Assembly (NCBI GenBank): GCA_031409855.1
Contig: JANNYA010000226.1
Coordinates: 1-64,000 of the forward strand
Length of the DNA stretch: 64,000 nucleotides
From: JANNYA01 sp031409855
Lineage (GTDB): Bacteria > Pseudomonadota > Gammaproteobacteria > Xanthomonadales > SZUA-5
Reading direction: 5' to 3'
The notes beneath the pieces are model-generated. The model was given only the letters and a program-made list of their open reading frames with translations, had not been told where the DNA came from and ran no database searches. Shown here piece by piece: positions 6,478-15,239 of the stretch (position 1 is its first letter; each line of letters starts with the position of its first letter). The translations under genes and the position numbers were made by a program.

Positions 6478-8611
6478 GGGCTTCACCGCCACGCGGCCAA
6501 TGCTTGATTTCCACCGGCGTGATCGTATCGGCCGGTTTGAAGCCAAAAATCTGGCCGTAAAAATACAGCTCCGCCTCTTGCGCCCGAATAATGTTTTCTG
6601 ACTTTCTAAAGCCGTGCTGTTCGCCTTCAAATTCAATATAGGCATGCGGCACGCCGCGCTGATCAAGGGCGGCAACAATGGCGCGTGACTGCGCGGGCGG
6701 CACGACTTTGTCCTCGCTGCCTTGCAGGGTAATCAGTGGTTCCGTGAAGCCTGCCAAATGATACAGCGGCGAACGTGCTCGATAGCGTTCTGCGTTCGGT
6801 GGGCCAACCAGGGACACATCATAATGGCGCTCAAACTTGTGGCTGGTGGCTGCCAATGCCGCAATGTCCGCGACGCCGTATAAGTTCGCGCCCGCTTTAA
6901 AGCGATCATGAAACGCCAGCGCCGCCAAGGTGGTGAAGCCGCCCGCACTGCCGCCGCGTATCGCGATGCGGTTCGCATCGACCTTTCCCTCAGCAATCAA
7001 AAAATCCACCGCCGCAATCGCATCGTTAACATCTACGACGCCCCACTCACCATGCAATCGTTCGCGGTAGGCGCGCCCGTAACTGGTGGATCCGCCGTAA
7101 TTCACATCTACCACAGCAAAACCGCGCGTAGTCCAATATTGCCGCGCTAAATTCAACGTCGATCGTGCTACCCCGGTTGGTCCGCCGTGGATGGTCACAA
7201 TTAACGGTGGCAGCTCGCCCTCGGCACCTTGCAGCGTCGCGTGCGTCGGCGGATAAAACCACGCATGCGCAGTGCGCACCAGCTTATCGGCACCGGCCAC
7301 CGTGGCAAATTCAATCGCCTCAGCGCGCGCCAAATAATCCTCCGGCAGCGTATTTTGCTTGGGTTGATGCAATACGCGCCAAACACCGCTCGCCAACGTG
7401 ATCTCGATCAATACGCCGGTGTCATCGCTGGCTTGCGCCAAGGCCACCGCGTGCTCCGCATCGAGCAGTTGCACTTCTGAAAACGCGACAAAGGGCAGAT
7501 CAAAGGCTTGATAGCGGCCCGTGCTTAAATCGATCACGCCCAACGCATCCATCGCGCTTTTAGTGCTGCGCACCAGCGCCCGGCCATCACTGGTCAACAC
7601 ATAACTGCTGACGCCCAAATTCCACATCGGCCCCGCAAATTCATGCGGCATCGTGCTAACCGACTGCACAGCGCCATTCTGCCAGCGCTGCAAATTCCAC
7701 CAGTCAGCGACAGCGCGGGACTCGCCCAGTGCAGCATGGTCAGCGACAAAATACAGCGTGCCGTCGCTTGCGTATTTCGGCTCCAGCGCCGCCACCGATT
7801 CCGCATCCAGTAGCGTCGCCGCCGCCCCCAAGCCAGTCGCGCTGAGTTTGGCTTGCTTCAAGCGCGTGCGTTCCCACGGCATGTGCGGGTGATTCCATTC
7901 TACCCACGCCATCATGCCATCAGCGCTGACGCTGGGTGAAGCAACAAAATCCGAGCCGGTGACTAGAATTTGCGCTTCAGCCGCTGCCGAACTTGGCAAG
8001 GCGAGCGCGACGATTTCATTGCGTTCCTCACCGCCATTTGCGGCCATCGTCGTTGCGCGGTGGTCTTCACGCACCCAAATCATACGTTGATGCCGCACAT
8101 CCAATACTGCATCGGCGAACTGAAAGCCGCCCTCCGTCAAGACCACCGGAGCGTTTGCACCGGCATCAGTTTGTTCTGGGAACGCCTGACTATAAAGCCG
8201 CTGATCAGCAAAATTGGCAAACACCACGCCGCTATCGGTCACCAAATAAGCGTTGCCGCCATACTCATGCACCCGCGTGCGCACATTAAATCCAGCCGGT
8301 GTCAGCGCATCCACAGCACCATTGGCATTGCGACGCATCAACACCTGCCGCCCGCCCTCCGCCGGCCGGCTCTCACGCCAAAAAACCGCACCCGCATGTG
8401 TGCGCAAATCGCTCATAGCCACCGAAGCCTGCGCCAAACTGGCCGCGCTGATCGGGCTCGGCCAACTGCCGTACGGTGCACTGGTTTTAGGCATGGTATC
8501 GCTAACCTTAGAGGGTGAAAGATCGCCCGGCGTGGTCGGTACCGGTGCGCAGGCGCTGAGTAAAAGCCAGGCGTTGAGTAAAAGTAATGGCAGATAGGTT
8601 TTAGCGCGCAT
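6464..8611 (-). CDS. S9 family (prolyl oligopeptidase-like) lipoprotein peptidase
   Basis: Serine peptidase of 715 aa with a lipoprotein signal (MRAKTYLPLLLLNAWLLLSAC, lipidated Cys21). An N-terminal beta-propeller-like region (about 60-430) precedes the alpha/beta-hydrolase catalytic domain. The catalytic triad is visible: Ser555 in GGSAGG, Asp634 in GSEDKVV and His666 in EQHGF. It should cleave short proline-containing or other small peptides, probably in the periplasm or anchored to a membrane. The start at ATG 8611 gives the signal peptide directly; the frame stays open to 8776 but that extension is unlike a signal sequence. Its last 14 bases overlap the start of the AlbA_2 gene. The upstream gap of about 250 bases probably holds its promoter. 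Confidence 0.85.
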   Translation of the reverse strand: MRAKTYLPLLLLNAWLLLSACAPVPTTPGDLSPSKVSDTMPKTSAPYGSWPSPISAASLAQASVAMSDLRTHAGAVFWRESRPAEGGRQVLMRRNANGAVDALTPAGFNVRTRVHEYGGNAYLVTDSGVVFANFADQRLYSQAFPEQTDAGANAPVVLTEGGFQFADAVLDVRHQRMIWVREDHRATTMAANGGEERNEIVALALPSSAAAEAQILVTGSDFVASPSVSADGMMAWVEWNHPHMPWERTRLKQAKLSATGLGAAATLLDAESVAALEPKYASDGTLYFVADHAALGESRAVADWWNLQRWQNGAVQSVSTMPHEFAGPMWNLGVSSYVLTSDGRALVRSTKSAMDALGVIDLSTGRYQAFDLPFVAFSEVQLLDAEHAVALAQASDDTGVLIEITLASGVWRVLHQPKQNTLPEDYLARAEAIEFATVAGADKLVRTAHAWFYPPTHATLQGAEGELPPLIVTIHGGPTGVARSTLNLARQYWTTRGFAVVDVNYGGSTSYGRAYRERLHGEWGVVDVNDAIAAVDFLIAEGKVDANRIAIRGGSAGGFTTLAALAFHDRFKAGANLYGVADIAALAATSHKFERHYDVSLVGPPNAERYRARSPLYHLAGFTEPLITLQGSEDKVVPPAQSRAIVAALDQRGVPHAYIEFEGEQHGFRKSENIIRAQEAELYFYGQIFGFKPADTITPVEIKHWPRGGEAHGRR

Positions 8612-8864
8612 TGGCTTGACTCGGGGGTTTGCTGCGGAGATTAGCCGGGATTCCTTGGCTACGATACATTTAAAAACGTGTGACATCATGTCCAAAAGGC
8701 GGAAAGAGGCTTTTTTTTTCTGGGGCAAGGCTCGCTCATACGAAGCCGGACGCGCACCTGCCTTGCTTGCCTCCACATAGGAACGCAGTACAGCATTGAT
8801 ACGCGATTGATAGCGCTTGCCTCTGCGCGGAAATTCGATAAGTGCAGCACCGATTGAGCCTTAC

Positions 8865-9845
8865 TCACCCGGCCCGCAACATACCCGCAGCACGCATCCA
8901 AGCACAGGTATCCCGCACCAATTGCGGCAATGGCGTGACCTGCAGACCAAGCTCAGCCTGTGCTTTACTGATGTCGCAACGCATCGCATGCGTGACAAAC
9001 GCCACGGACTCGGGCGTGATATGCGGCTCAACGCCGGTGAACGCGGCGGCAATCACCTTAAGGCGCGCCAGTGCTGCAATCAAAAATGCGGGGGTCGCGC
9101 GGCTGGGCGCTTTGCGGCCTAGCTCGGCGGCGATTAGCTGCACTAATTCCAAAAAACTGGCCTGGACACCGCCCAACAGATAGCTTTCACCACTGCGGCC
9201 GACTTCAAATGCGCGTAAATGTGCCGCCGCCACTTGCCTGACATCGGCAAATGAGCCCTTTCCCGGCGGTGCACCGGGCAGTTTTTCGGTGTCCACCAGC
9301 TGAATTAGCCGGGCCCAGTTATGCTGATCTTGCGGCCCAAGCAAATGCGTCGGGTTCAGTATTATTGCGTCCAAACCGCTTTCCAGCACCAATGCCTGCG
9401 CCACAGCCTTGGTGTGCGCATAATTAATCCAGCTATTTAACCCCAGGTGCGGTGAATTTTCGTCAATTGTCTGATCAGTCAAGCCATACACCGCCACCGT
9501 TGAGGTATCGATAAAGCGCCCGACTTTGCCTTTCGCTGCGGCTAAAACATGGGCAATACCCTGCACATTTACCTGCGTTTGAGCGGCATTGTTGCGCGCC
9601 CACATATTCGTGCTGGCAGCGACATGAAATAGCGCATCCACGGGGGAGCGGAGTGCGCGATTCAGCGAATCGGCATCTACTACATCGCCCAAATGCACAA
9701 ACAATTTCGGGTGTTTCGCCAGTTCAGGCTGCAGTTTGCCAGGGTCACGCACTAAAACGGCGACGTCGTGCCCAAGATCCAGCGCCTGCGCCAGTACATG
9801 ACCGCCTAAAAAGCCCGTCGCTCCGGTTAAAAATAGCTTTGCCAT
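8865..9845 (-). CDS. NAD-dependent epimerase/dehydratase (extended SDR)
   Basis: Extended short-chain dehydrogenase of 326 aa. The nucleotide-binding TGATGFLG is at residues 7-14, DTSTVAVYG contains the active-site Ser/Thr region, and the YxxxK motif is NYAHTK (Tyr142, Lys146). The pattern resembles dihydroflavonol-4-reductase-like or sterol/NAD(P)H steroid dehydrogenase-like proteins; the substrate cannot be told from sequence. ATG 9845 begins MAKLFLTGAT exactly where the Rossmann fold should start; the 54-residue extension to 10007 is open frame only. It is divergent from the WGR gene at 9973, so about 127 bases hold both promoters. Confidence 0.8.
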   Translation of the reverse strand: MAKLFLTGATGFLGGHVLAQALDLGHDVAVLVRDPGKLQPELAKHPKLFVHLGDVVDADSLNRALRSPVDALFHVAASTNMWARNNAAQTQVNVQGIAHVLAAAKGKVGRFIDTSTVAVYGLTDQTIDENSPHLGLNSWINYAHTKAVAQALVLESGLDAIILNPTHLLGPQDQHNWARLIQLVDTEKLPGAPPGKGSFADVRQVAAAHLRAFEVGRSGESYLLGGVQASFLELVQLIAAELGRKAPSRATPAFLIAALARLKVIAAAFTGVEPHITPESVAFVTHAMRCDISKAQAELGLQVTPLPQLVRDTCAWMRAAGMLRAG

Positions 9846-9972
9846 ACAGCACTCAAGTTCAAAAATTGATCGTGTGGCGAATATACCCTGGTGCGACGCA
9901 GCGGCGACAAATCGACATTTACTGAATCCAGAAACTGCGCGCCTTTGCATTCGCACGCTACACTTAGCGCCT

Positions 9973-10251
9973 ATGCGAATTTTCATGCAAGCTTTACCGG
10001 CTGCCAACGAGGCACCTAAATATCTTCAGCTCGTGCTGCAGCAAGATTTGCTGGGCGGCTGGACGTTAATCAAAGAATCCGGCCAGCAAGGCGGCAAAAT
10101 TCAAGTCAAACGTGAGCTTTTTCTCGACTTGGCGGCGGCGCAAGCGGCACTGACCAGCGCCCGTGATCAGCAGCTCAAAAAGGGCTTCAATATTATGTTT
10201 GCCGAGGGCGAAGACCTGCGCGCGCAAGGTGGATTGCGTGCCTATGGCTAG
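9973..10251 (+). CDS. Small WGR-domain protein
   Basis: Protein of 92 aa matching the WGR fold in outline: YLQLVLQQDLLGGWTLIKESG, then KIQVKRELF, then a helix AAQAALTSARDQQLKKG. The eponymous Trp-Gly-Arg triplet is not present as such (ESG stands at that place), so this is a divergent member. WGR domains in PARPs and MolR-like proteins bind nucleic acid; small stand-alone copies are of unknown function. ATG 9973 is preferred over the ORF opening at 9874, because the residues before it look like non-coding sequence. The last 8 bases overlap the start of the SPOR-like gene. Confidence 0.6.
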   Translation: MRIFMQALPAANEAPKYLQLVLQQDLLGGWTLIKESGQQGGKIQVKRELFLDLAAAQAALTSARDQQLKKGFNIMFAEGEDLRAQGGLRAYG

Positions 10252-10840
10252 ATTTTGCTCGGCTGCCCTACTTTTGCTAACCGCAATCGCTGCAAACGCT
10301 GAATCGGAGCGCTGCGTACCGGCGCCAGATGGCCGCTGGCTCTGTGGCAAAGATGTCAGCGAAGCCGATGCCGCGCCCTTGCCCGAGCCCCAGTCACGGA
10401 GCCTACCGCCGGTGATGCTGATCGACCCAGCGCGCTTTGGCGAAGGTGATATTGAGACGGAGTTACCGCCAGATATGCCCGAGGCCGCCATTGCTGAAGC
10501 GTCAGAAATTGCAAAGCCCGCAACGGCTCAAATGCCGGTAGCTGCGGCAAAGTCAGCCAGCATGGATGAGCGAAGTACAATGCCCACCGCCCTACCCGAG
10601 CTGGCTACAAGCAGCAATTTTGCGGTGCAGCTAGCACTTGCCAGCTCACCGCGCGGTTTTGACGCGTTGCTGGCTAAACTTGGGCTCGCCGCGCGCAATT
10701 CCCAGCGTCGGCAATTGGCAAATGGCAGCTGGGTGCTGCTATTAGGTAGTTTCAATTCAATCGCGCAAGCGCGTGATGCCATTCCGAGCGGCGTTGACGG
10801 TGCTTTCGCGCGTGACACGTCCACGCTAAATTTTAGATAG
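10244..10840 (+). CDS. Exported SPOR-like protein
   Basis: Protein of 198 aa with a signal peptide (MARFCSAALLLLTAIAANA, cleavage before ESERC). The middle is Pro/Ala-rich. The C-terminal part of about 70 residues (FAVQLALASSPRGFDALLAKLGL ... GSWVLLLGSFNSIAQARDAI) has the shape of a SPOR peptidoglycan-binding domain, with two beta-strand/helix units and the typical VLLGSFxSxxxAxxA pattern. Such proteins bind denuded glycan at division sites. ATG 10244 lies within the WGR gene's last codons (8-base overlap), so the two genes form an operon. The domain call is by eye and moderate. Confidence 0.6.
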   Translation: MARFCSAALLLLTAIAANAESERCVPAPDGRWLCGKDVSEADAAPLPEPQSRSLPPVMLIDPARFGEGDIETELPPDMPEAAIAEASEIAKPATAQMPVAAAKSASMDERSTMPTALPELATSSNFAVQLALASSPRGFDALLAKLGLAARNSQRRQLANGSWVLLLGSFNSIAQARDAIPSGVDGAFARDTSTLNFR

Positions 10841-10850
10841 CCTCTTACTT

Positions 10851-10890
10851 TTAAAGAAACTATGAAAAATTTAAAGAAACTATGAAAAAC
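10851..10890. repeat. Tandem 20-bp duplication of the hemE start region
   Basis: The 20-base unit at 10851-10870 is repeated at 10871-10890 with only the last base different. Each copy carries a purine-rich AAAGAAAC stretch followed by ATGAAAAA, so ribosome site and start codon are both duplicated. The second copy's ATG (10882) begins hemE; the first (10862) opens a 7-codon frame. Confidence 0.9.
10862..10885 (+). CDS. Possible 7-residue leader peptide before hemE
   Basis: The first copy of the duplicated start region opens ATG 10862 and reads MKNLKKL before TGA at 10883-10885. That stop overlaps hemE's ATG (ATGA at 10882-10885), the same coupling arrangement used elsewhere in this window. 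It may be translated as a leader that feeds ribosomes into hemE, or be a silent by-product of the duplication. No conserved peptide feature is visible. Confidence 0.35.
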   Translation: MKNLKKL

Positions 10891-11952
10891 AATCGATTCT
10901 TAGCGGCACTCGCACGCCAGCCAGTAGACCGGGTGCCCGTGTGGCTGATGCGCCAAGCTGGGCGCTATTTACCGGAATATCGCGCCACCCGCGAACGCGC
11001 AGGCAGCTTTTTGGCGCTGGCGCAAAACCCGGAATTCGCCTGCGAAGTAACGCTGCAGCCGCTCGCGCGCTTTCCTCTTGATGCCGCGATTTTGTTTTCT
11101 GACATCCTGACCATTCCCGATGCGTTCGGATTAGGCCTGCACTTTATCGACGGCGAAGGCCCGCGTTTTGCACGCCGAATTGAATCCGCCAGCGATGTCA
11201 GCGCCCTGCCCTCGGCAAACGTCGTGGACTCGTTGCGCTATGTCAGCGATGCGGTTTCGCTGATTCGCAAAGAACTCAACGAGTCCGTGCCGCTGATTGG
11301 CTTTTCCGGGGCGCCGTGGACGCTGTTTTGCTACATGTTAGAGGGCGGCGGCAGCACAAATTATCATCGCGCCAAGCGCTTTATGCTGGACGAAGCCAAA
11401 GCCGCACACCTGCTACTCGATAAATTGGCCGATGCCGTAATTGAGTACTTAATCATGCAGGCGAAAGCCGGTGCGCAAGTGCTGATGCTGTTTGACAGCT
11501 GGGCCGGGCTATTGGCCGCGCCACACTATCAAGAATTTTGTGAGCGCTATTTGCGCAAAATCACGCACGCGATTAAAGCAGACCCGGCCAGCGCGAACTT
11601 GCCGCTGATTGTGTTTGCCAAGGGCGCAAATATGCACCTGGAAAGCTTGAGCTTGTTGGGCAGTGATGCGCTTGGGCTGGATTGGACGGTGCCGATTAGC
11701 CAGGCGCGTCAATTAACCGGCGGGCGCGTCGCGCTGCAGGGCAATCTCGACCCCGCCGTGCTCTACGCGCAGCCGGATCAAATTCGCGCGGAAGTGGCGC
11801 TGTTGCTGGAAGACGCAACGACGGCACCCGGCCACATTTTCAATCTCGGCCACGGCATGAACCCGGATATGTTGCCCGAGCACGCGGCGGTTGTGGTTGA
11901 TGCGGTGCATAGCTACTCCGCCGCGCAACGTGCGCGCATCAGTTTGGCTTAG
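10882..11952 (+). CDS. hemE: Uroporphyrinogen decarboxylase
   Basis: Cytoplasmic haem-biosynthesis enzyme converting uroporphyrinogen III to coproporphyrinogen III by four decarboxylations. At 356 aa it has family length. The signature PVWLMRQAGRYLPEYR is at residues 19-34 (substrate-binding Arg24 and Arg28), with LFSDIL (Asp74), GFSGAPWTLFCYM in the middle and FNLGHGMNPDM near the C-terminus. The start follows a tandem duplication of the initiation region. The downstream DUF2461 gene begins 15 bases after the stop and may be co-transcribed. Confidence 0.97.
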   Translation: MKNNRFLAALARQPVDRVPVWLMRQAGRYLPEYRATRERAGSFLALAQNPEFACEVTLQPLARFPLDAAILFSDILTIPDAFGLGLHFIDGEGPRFARRIESASDVSALPSANVVDSLRYVSDAVSLIRKELNESVPLIGFSGAPWTLFCYMLEGGGSTNYHRAKRFMLDEAKAAHLLLDKLADAVIEYLIMQAKAGAQVLMLFDSWAGLLAAPHYQEFCERYLRKITHAIKADPASANLPLIVFAKGANMHLESLSLLGSDALGLDWTVPISQARQLTGGRVALQGNLDPAVLYAQPDQIRAEVALLLEDATTAPGHIFNLGHGMNPDMLPEHAAVVVDAVHSYSAAQRARISLA

Positions 11953-11967
11953 GCTAGGCGTAGGTCA

Positions 11968-12654
11968 ATGAGCAACCCACATTTCACCCCCGAGTCGCTG
12001 CAATTTCTGCGGGATTTGGCAGAGAACAACAGCCGGGAATGGTTCACCCCGCGCAAGGCGCAATACGAAGCGCTAGTGCGGGATCCATTTTTGGCGCTGA
12101 TTGAAGTCATGCAGCCCGCACTTGCGAAAATCAGCCCACACTTTCGCGCCGATCCCAAACCGATTGGCGGCAGCCTATTTCGGCTGTATCGCGACGCGCG
12201 CTTTTCCAACGACAAATCCCCCTACAAACCCTGGGCCGGTGCGCGTTTTTTCCACGAACGCGCAAAGCAAACCCCAGCGCCCAGCTTTTATCTGCACATC
12301 GCCCCCGGCGATTGCTTTATCGGCGGCGGAATTTGGCACCCGGAACCACCCACTCAGCGCAAAATTCGCGAATTCATCCTGGAAAACCCCAGCAGCTGGA
12401 TCGAAGCCACGCAAGTCGCGCCGTTCAACAGCCACTTCACGCTCGGCGGTGACACGCTAGTGCGCCCACCGCGCGGATTCGATGCCACGCATCCGCTCGT
12501 CAACGACATCAAACGCAAAGACTTCGTTGCGCTAAGGCCCCTAACCGACGCACAAGTTTGTCATAGTGGCCTGCTGACCCAAGTTGCAACCTGCTTTAGC
12601 AGCTGCGCACCGTTGATTGATTATTTGTGTGCGGCGTTGGAATTGGAGTTTTAG
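11968..12654 (+). CDS. DUF2461 / TIGR02453 family protein
   Basis: Protein of 228 aa carrying the family's hallmarks: FTPESLQFLRDLAENNSREWF at the start, then RLYRDARFSNDKSPYKPW and FYLHIAPGDCFIGGGIWHPE. The family is widespread in bacteria and some fungi and has no established function. Start at ATG 11968, 15 bases after hemE; the end is 19 bases before the chosen start of the methyltransferase gene. It marks the left boundary of the AT-richer cassette and has normal base composition itself. Confidence 0.88.
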   Translation: MSNPHFTPESLQFLRDLAENNSREWFTPRKAQYEALVRDPFLALIEVMQPALAKISPHFRADPKPIGGSLFRLYRDARFSNDKSPYKPWAGARFFHERAKQTPAPSFYLHIAPGDCFIGGGIWHPEPPTQRKIREFILENPSSWIEATQVAPFNSHFTLGGDTLVRPPRGFDATHPLVNDIKRKDFVALRPLTDAQVCHSGLLTQVATCFSSCAPLIDYLCAALELEF

Positions 12655-12673
12655 AGGTTTTCGCGATGTGGAT

Positions 12674-14005
12674 ATGTCGTACGATGCGGCATTAAATCAG
12701 CAGTACAACCCGACCAGAATGCGGCAAATTGACCTACAACTACCATCCCCAAAACGTGATCGTTCATCGTCCACTGGACGTGCGGGCTGGTATCCCTACT
12801 ATGCAGGTTTTTCGGCTGGTTTTGCGGGCGCAATCATGGATCGCTTTTGCACAAAGCAAGATGCGCGCATTTTGGACTCATGGAACGGCAGCGGCACGAC
12901 GACAGCCGTTGCCGCTTCGCGTGGGATAGAGAGTTTTGGCTTTGATCTCAATCCGGTTATGTCTATCGTGGCTAGGGCGCGGTTATTGAGTAAGCGCGAA
13001 CGATCCAGTTTGATTTCTTTAGCACGAGCAATTAATTCACTCGCACCAAAGGTCTCGTTTGACCAGTCCGACGCGTTAGCGACTTGGTTCAAACCAGCAA
13101 CTGTCACAACGATTCGCAGCATTGAAAGCGCGATTCAACGACTATTCTTTGGTGATGATCGCCTGACGATGGCAACGCATATGCAAGAGCGCCCATTTTC
13201 AGATCTAGCCGCCTTTTTTTATGTCGCTCTATTCCGAACGGTTCGCGGGCTTTTGTCGACGTTGCAAAGCTCCAACCCTACCTGGATGAAGCGCCCAAAA
13301 TGCGCCGCTGATCGCATTCAACTGCCCAGAAACTTAATTTTTGACGAATTTTTAGCGAACGCAGTACTTATGGAAGCCGCGCTAGACGCAGATGCGTTTG
13401 AGATGGATGGCAAAGTGCATATCCAAGTAGCTGCGTCGGCAAATATACCGATGGCATCGAATTCCATCGACTTCGTGCTTACCTCTCCGCCCTATTGCAC
13501 CCGAATTGACTACGCAGCAGCAACGCGAATAGAACTCGCAATTCTAGGGATTTCCGATGGCGAGCCTTTTGAGTCCCTGCGTCGAAAGCTTATGGGCACA
13601 ACCACAGTCCCCCGTATTGCGCCAGTACGCAAAGATTCGTGGGGCACCCTTTGCAACGAATTTCTGCAAGCTGTGGAATCCCACTCTTCCCGAGCATCAG
13701 CTGTTTACTATCTGAAAGGCCACTGCCAGTATTTTGATGGTCTTCAAGCATCGGTCAATGAGCTACACCGTTGCCTTAAAACATCTGGGCAAGTTTGCAT
13801 GGTCGTGCAAGATTCGTTTTACAAAGACATACATATTGATCTTGCTGGCATTTGCATCGAAATGGCTCAACCATTAGGTATGGAGCTAAGCTTTCGCCAG
13901 GATTTTATTCAATCAAGAAATCGGGCCCAGGCCCATCCAAACGCTAAGCCCTATCGAAACAGCGCGCAAGCGACAGAAAGTGTGTTGGTGCTTACTAAGC
14001 ACTGA
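12674..14005 (+). CDS. DNA methyltransferase, amino-MTase type (TSPPY)
   Basis: Protein of 443 aa with the two signatures of an amino-group DNA methyltransferase. The SAM-binding motif is LDSWNGSGTT (Asp68 to Thr76), followed by FGFDLNP. The catalytic motif IV TSPPY is at residues 270-274. Motif I comes before motif IV with about 195 residues between, where a target-recognition region could lie. SPPY favours N4-cytosine over N6-adenine as target, but this is not decisive. ATG 12674 was chosen; GTG 12668 is in frame and sits better behind AGAGG at 12653-12657. It is followed after 47 bases by the DUF262 gene and then the HEPN-like gene, suggesting a modification component of a defence cassette. 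Confidence 0.85.
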   Translation: MSYDAALNQQYNPTRMRQIDLQLPSPKRDRSSSTGRAGWYPYYAGFSAGFAGAIMDRFCTKQDARILDSWNGSGTTTAVAASRGIESFGFDLNPVMSIVARARLLSKRERSSLISLARAINSLAPKVSFDQSDALATWFKPATVTTIRSIESAIQRLFFGDDRLTMATHMQERPFSDLAAFFYVALFRTVRGLLSTLQSSNPTWMKRPKCAADRIQLPRNLIFDEFLANAVLMEAALDADAFEMDGKVHIQVAASANIPMASNSIDFVLTSPPYCTRIDYAAATRIELAILGISDGEPFESLRRKLMGTTTVPRIAPVRKDSWGTLCNEFLQAVESHSSRASAVYYLKGHCQYFDGLQASVNELHRCLKTSGQVCMVVQDSFYKDIHIDLAGICIEMAQPLGMELSFRQDFIQSRNRAQAHPNAKPYRNSAQATESVLVLTKH

Positions 14006-14052
14006 TTCGCCCGAAAGTTGCTGTTAGTCATGACAAGAAAGGAATTTTTATT

Positions 14053-15234
14053 ATGGCAAAGCCCGTCAAAACACCGGCTATTTCATCAAAAGAAAATCCA
14101 TCGCTGCGGGAGATAGTAGATCGCACAGCGGTAATGGCTAAGACTCGGCGATTGGATATTTCTTTCAATGAGCTTATGGATATGGCAGAAAATGGTGAAC
14201 TGGAGATACGCCCGGAATTCCAACGAATTTTCGTTTGGACTGAAGCGCAACAGTCCAGATTCATTGAATCGTTATTACTTGAATTACCCGTGCCTCCGAT
14301 ATATGTAATTGAGCAGGGTGAGGAAGGACACTACCTATTAATTGATGGCTTACAACGACTTTCTACCTACCTACATTTTCGAGGTTGTTTAACTAACAAA
14401 TACCGAGACGTTGAACATGGTCAATATCTAAAACTTGAGTCCTGTGACATCGTTACACAACTTAACGGCATTACATGGGATCAACTCGACACGGCGTTAC
14501 AAATCAGACTCAAGCGTTCATTCATAATTATTCAAGTTATTCGAAAGGAAAGTAACAACGACCTCAAGTTCCATATGTTTAAACGTTTGAACGCAGGCGG
14601 AGCGAGTTTGTCCCCCCAGCAATCGCGCAATGCATTTATGCGAATACTTCCAAATGGCGATCAAGTCATGGACTTCGCCGAATCAGTTGCTAAGACTCCC
14701 GATTTTATCGCGACTTGCACATCTGTACTTTCGGACAAGCACATGGATGGTCAAAATGATGCGGGCTTTGCCTTAAGATTTTTTGCCTTCAAAAATGCGC
14801 GCGCCAATTACATCCACGACGTCGATTCCTTTATTGATGATTTCGTTGAGGAAATTGCACGTGAAGGTGCATCAAAGAAGACGAGTTTTGACTACATAAA
14901 AGAGAGAAAACATTTTCTGAAGACCTTTGAAGTACTTAACACTGCAACTGCGGACCGTTCATTTACTTTCCCTAATCGTGACTATACGGAGTTGACTTTA
15001 GGTTTTTCTGTCTATCACTTTGAAGGCGTAACGTTAGGCATTCAGCCTTACCTAGAACACTTGGACGCCACCGATTCGAGACAAATGTTACGATTGGGCA
15101 GGGCACTGACCGAAGCACGGCTATCTTCTAAGTTCAAAACGGTTTCCGCAGGCGGCGGCAAAAATACGAAACGGCAACTCGACGCGCGTATCGCAATAAT
15201 TGGCTTAGCAGTTAAATCGATGTTGAAATTGTAA
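14053..15234 (+). CDS. DUF262 domain protein (GmrSD N-terminal-like)
   Basis: Protein of 393 aa. The N-terminal DUF262 (ParB/sulfiredoxin-like) domain shows IRPEFQRIFVW (52-62), LIDGLQR (96-102, the DGxQR motif) and FKRLNAGGASLSPQQSRNAF (176-195). In GmrSD/BrxU-type restriction systems this domain is linked to nucleotide-dependent restriction and is fused to a DUF1524 HNH nuclease. I see no HNH signature in the remaining 200 residues, so nuclease activity may come from the partner protein. AAGGA at 14038-14042 supports ATG 14053. Five bases separate its stop from the HEPN-like gene. GC is visibly lower than in flanking genes (24 of 60 in 14821-14880). Confidence 0.85.
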   Translation: MAKPVKTPAISSKENPSLREIVDRTAVMAKTRRLDISFNELMDMAENGELEIRPEFQRIFVWTEAQQSRFIESLLLELPVPPIYVIEQGEEGHYLLIDGLQRLSTYLHFRGCLTNKYRDVEHGQYLKLESCDIVTQLNGITWDQLDTALQIRLKRSFIIIQVIRKESNNDLKFHMFKRLNAGGASLSPQQSRNAFMRILPNGDQVMDFAESVAKTPDFIATCTSVLSDKHMDGQNDAGFALRFFAFKNARANYIHDVDSFIDDFVEEIAREGASKKTSFDYIKERKHFLKTFEVLNTATADRSFTFPNRDYTELTLGFSVYHFEGVTLGIQPYLEHLDATDSRQMLRLGRALTEARLSSKFKTVSAGGGKNTKRQLDARIAIIGLAVKSMLKL

Positions 15235-15239
15235 ATATA

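Noticed and set aside
6478..6678. N-terminal extension of the AlbA_2 protein
   Set aside because: The conserved domain starts at ATG 6477; the extra 67 codons lie inside the peptidase gene and have no family resemblance.
8700..8720. Run of T bases near 8710 as a terminator
   Set aside because: No stable hairpin precedes the T-tract on either strand, and the position does not follow a gene end in the right orientation.
8612..8776. N-terminal extension of the S9 peptidase
   Set aside because: ATG 8611 starts a lipoprotein signal; the preceding residues would hide it.
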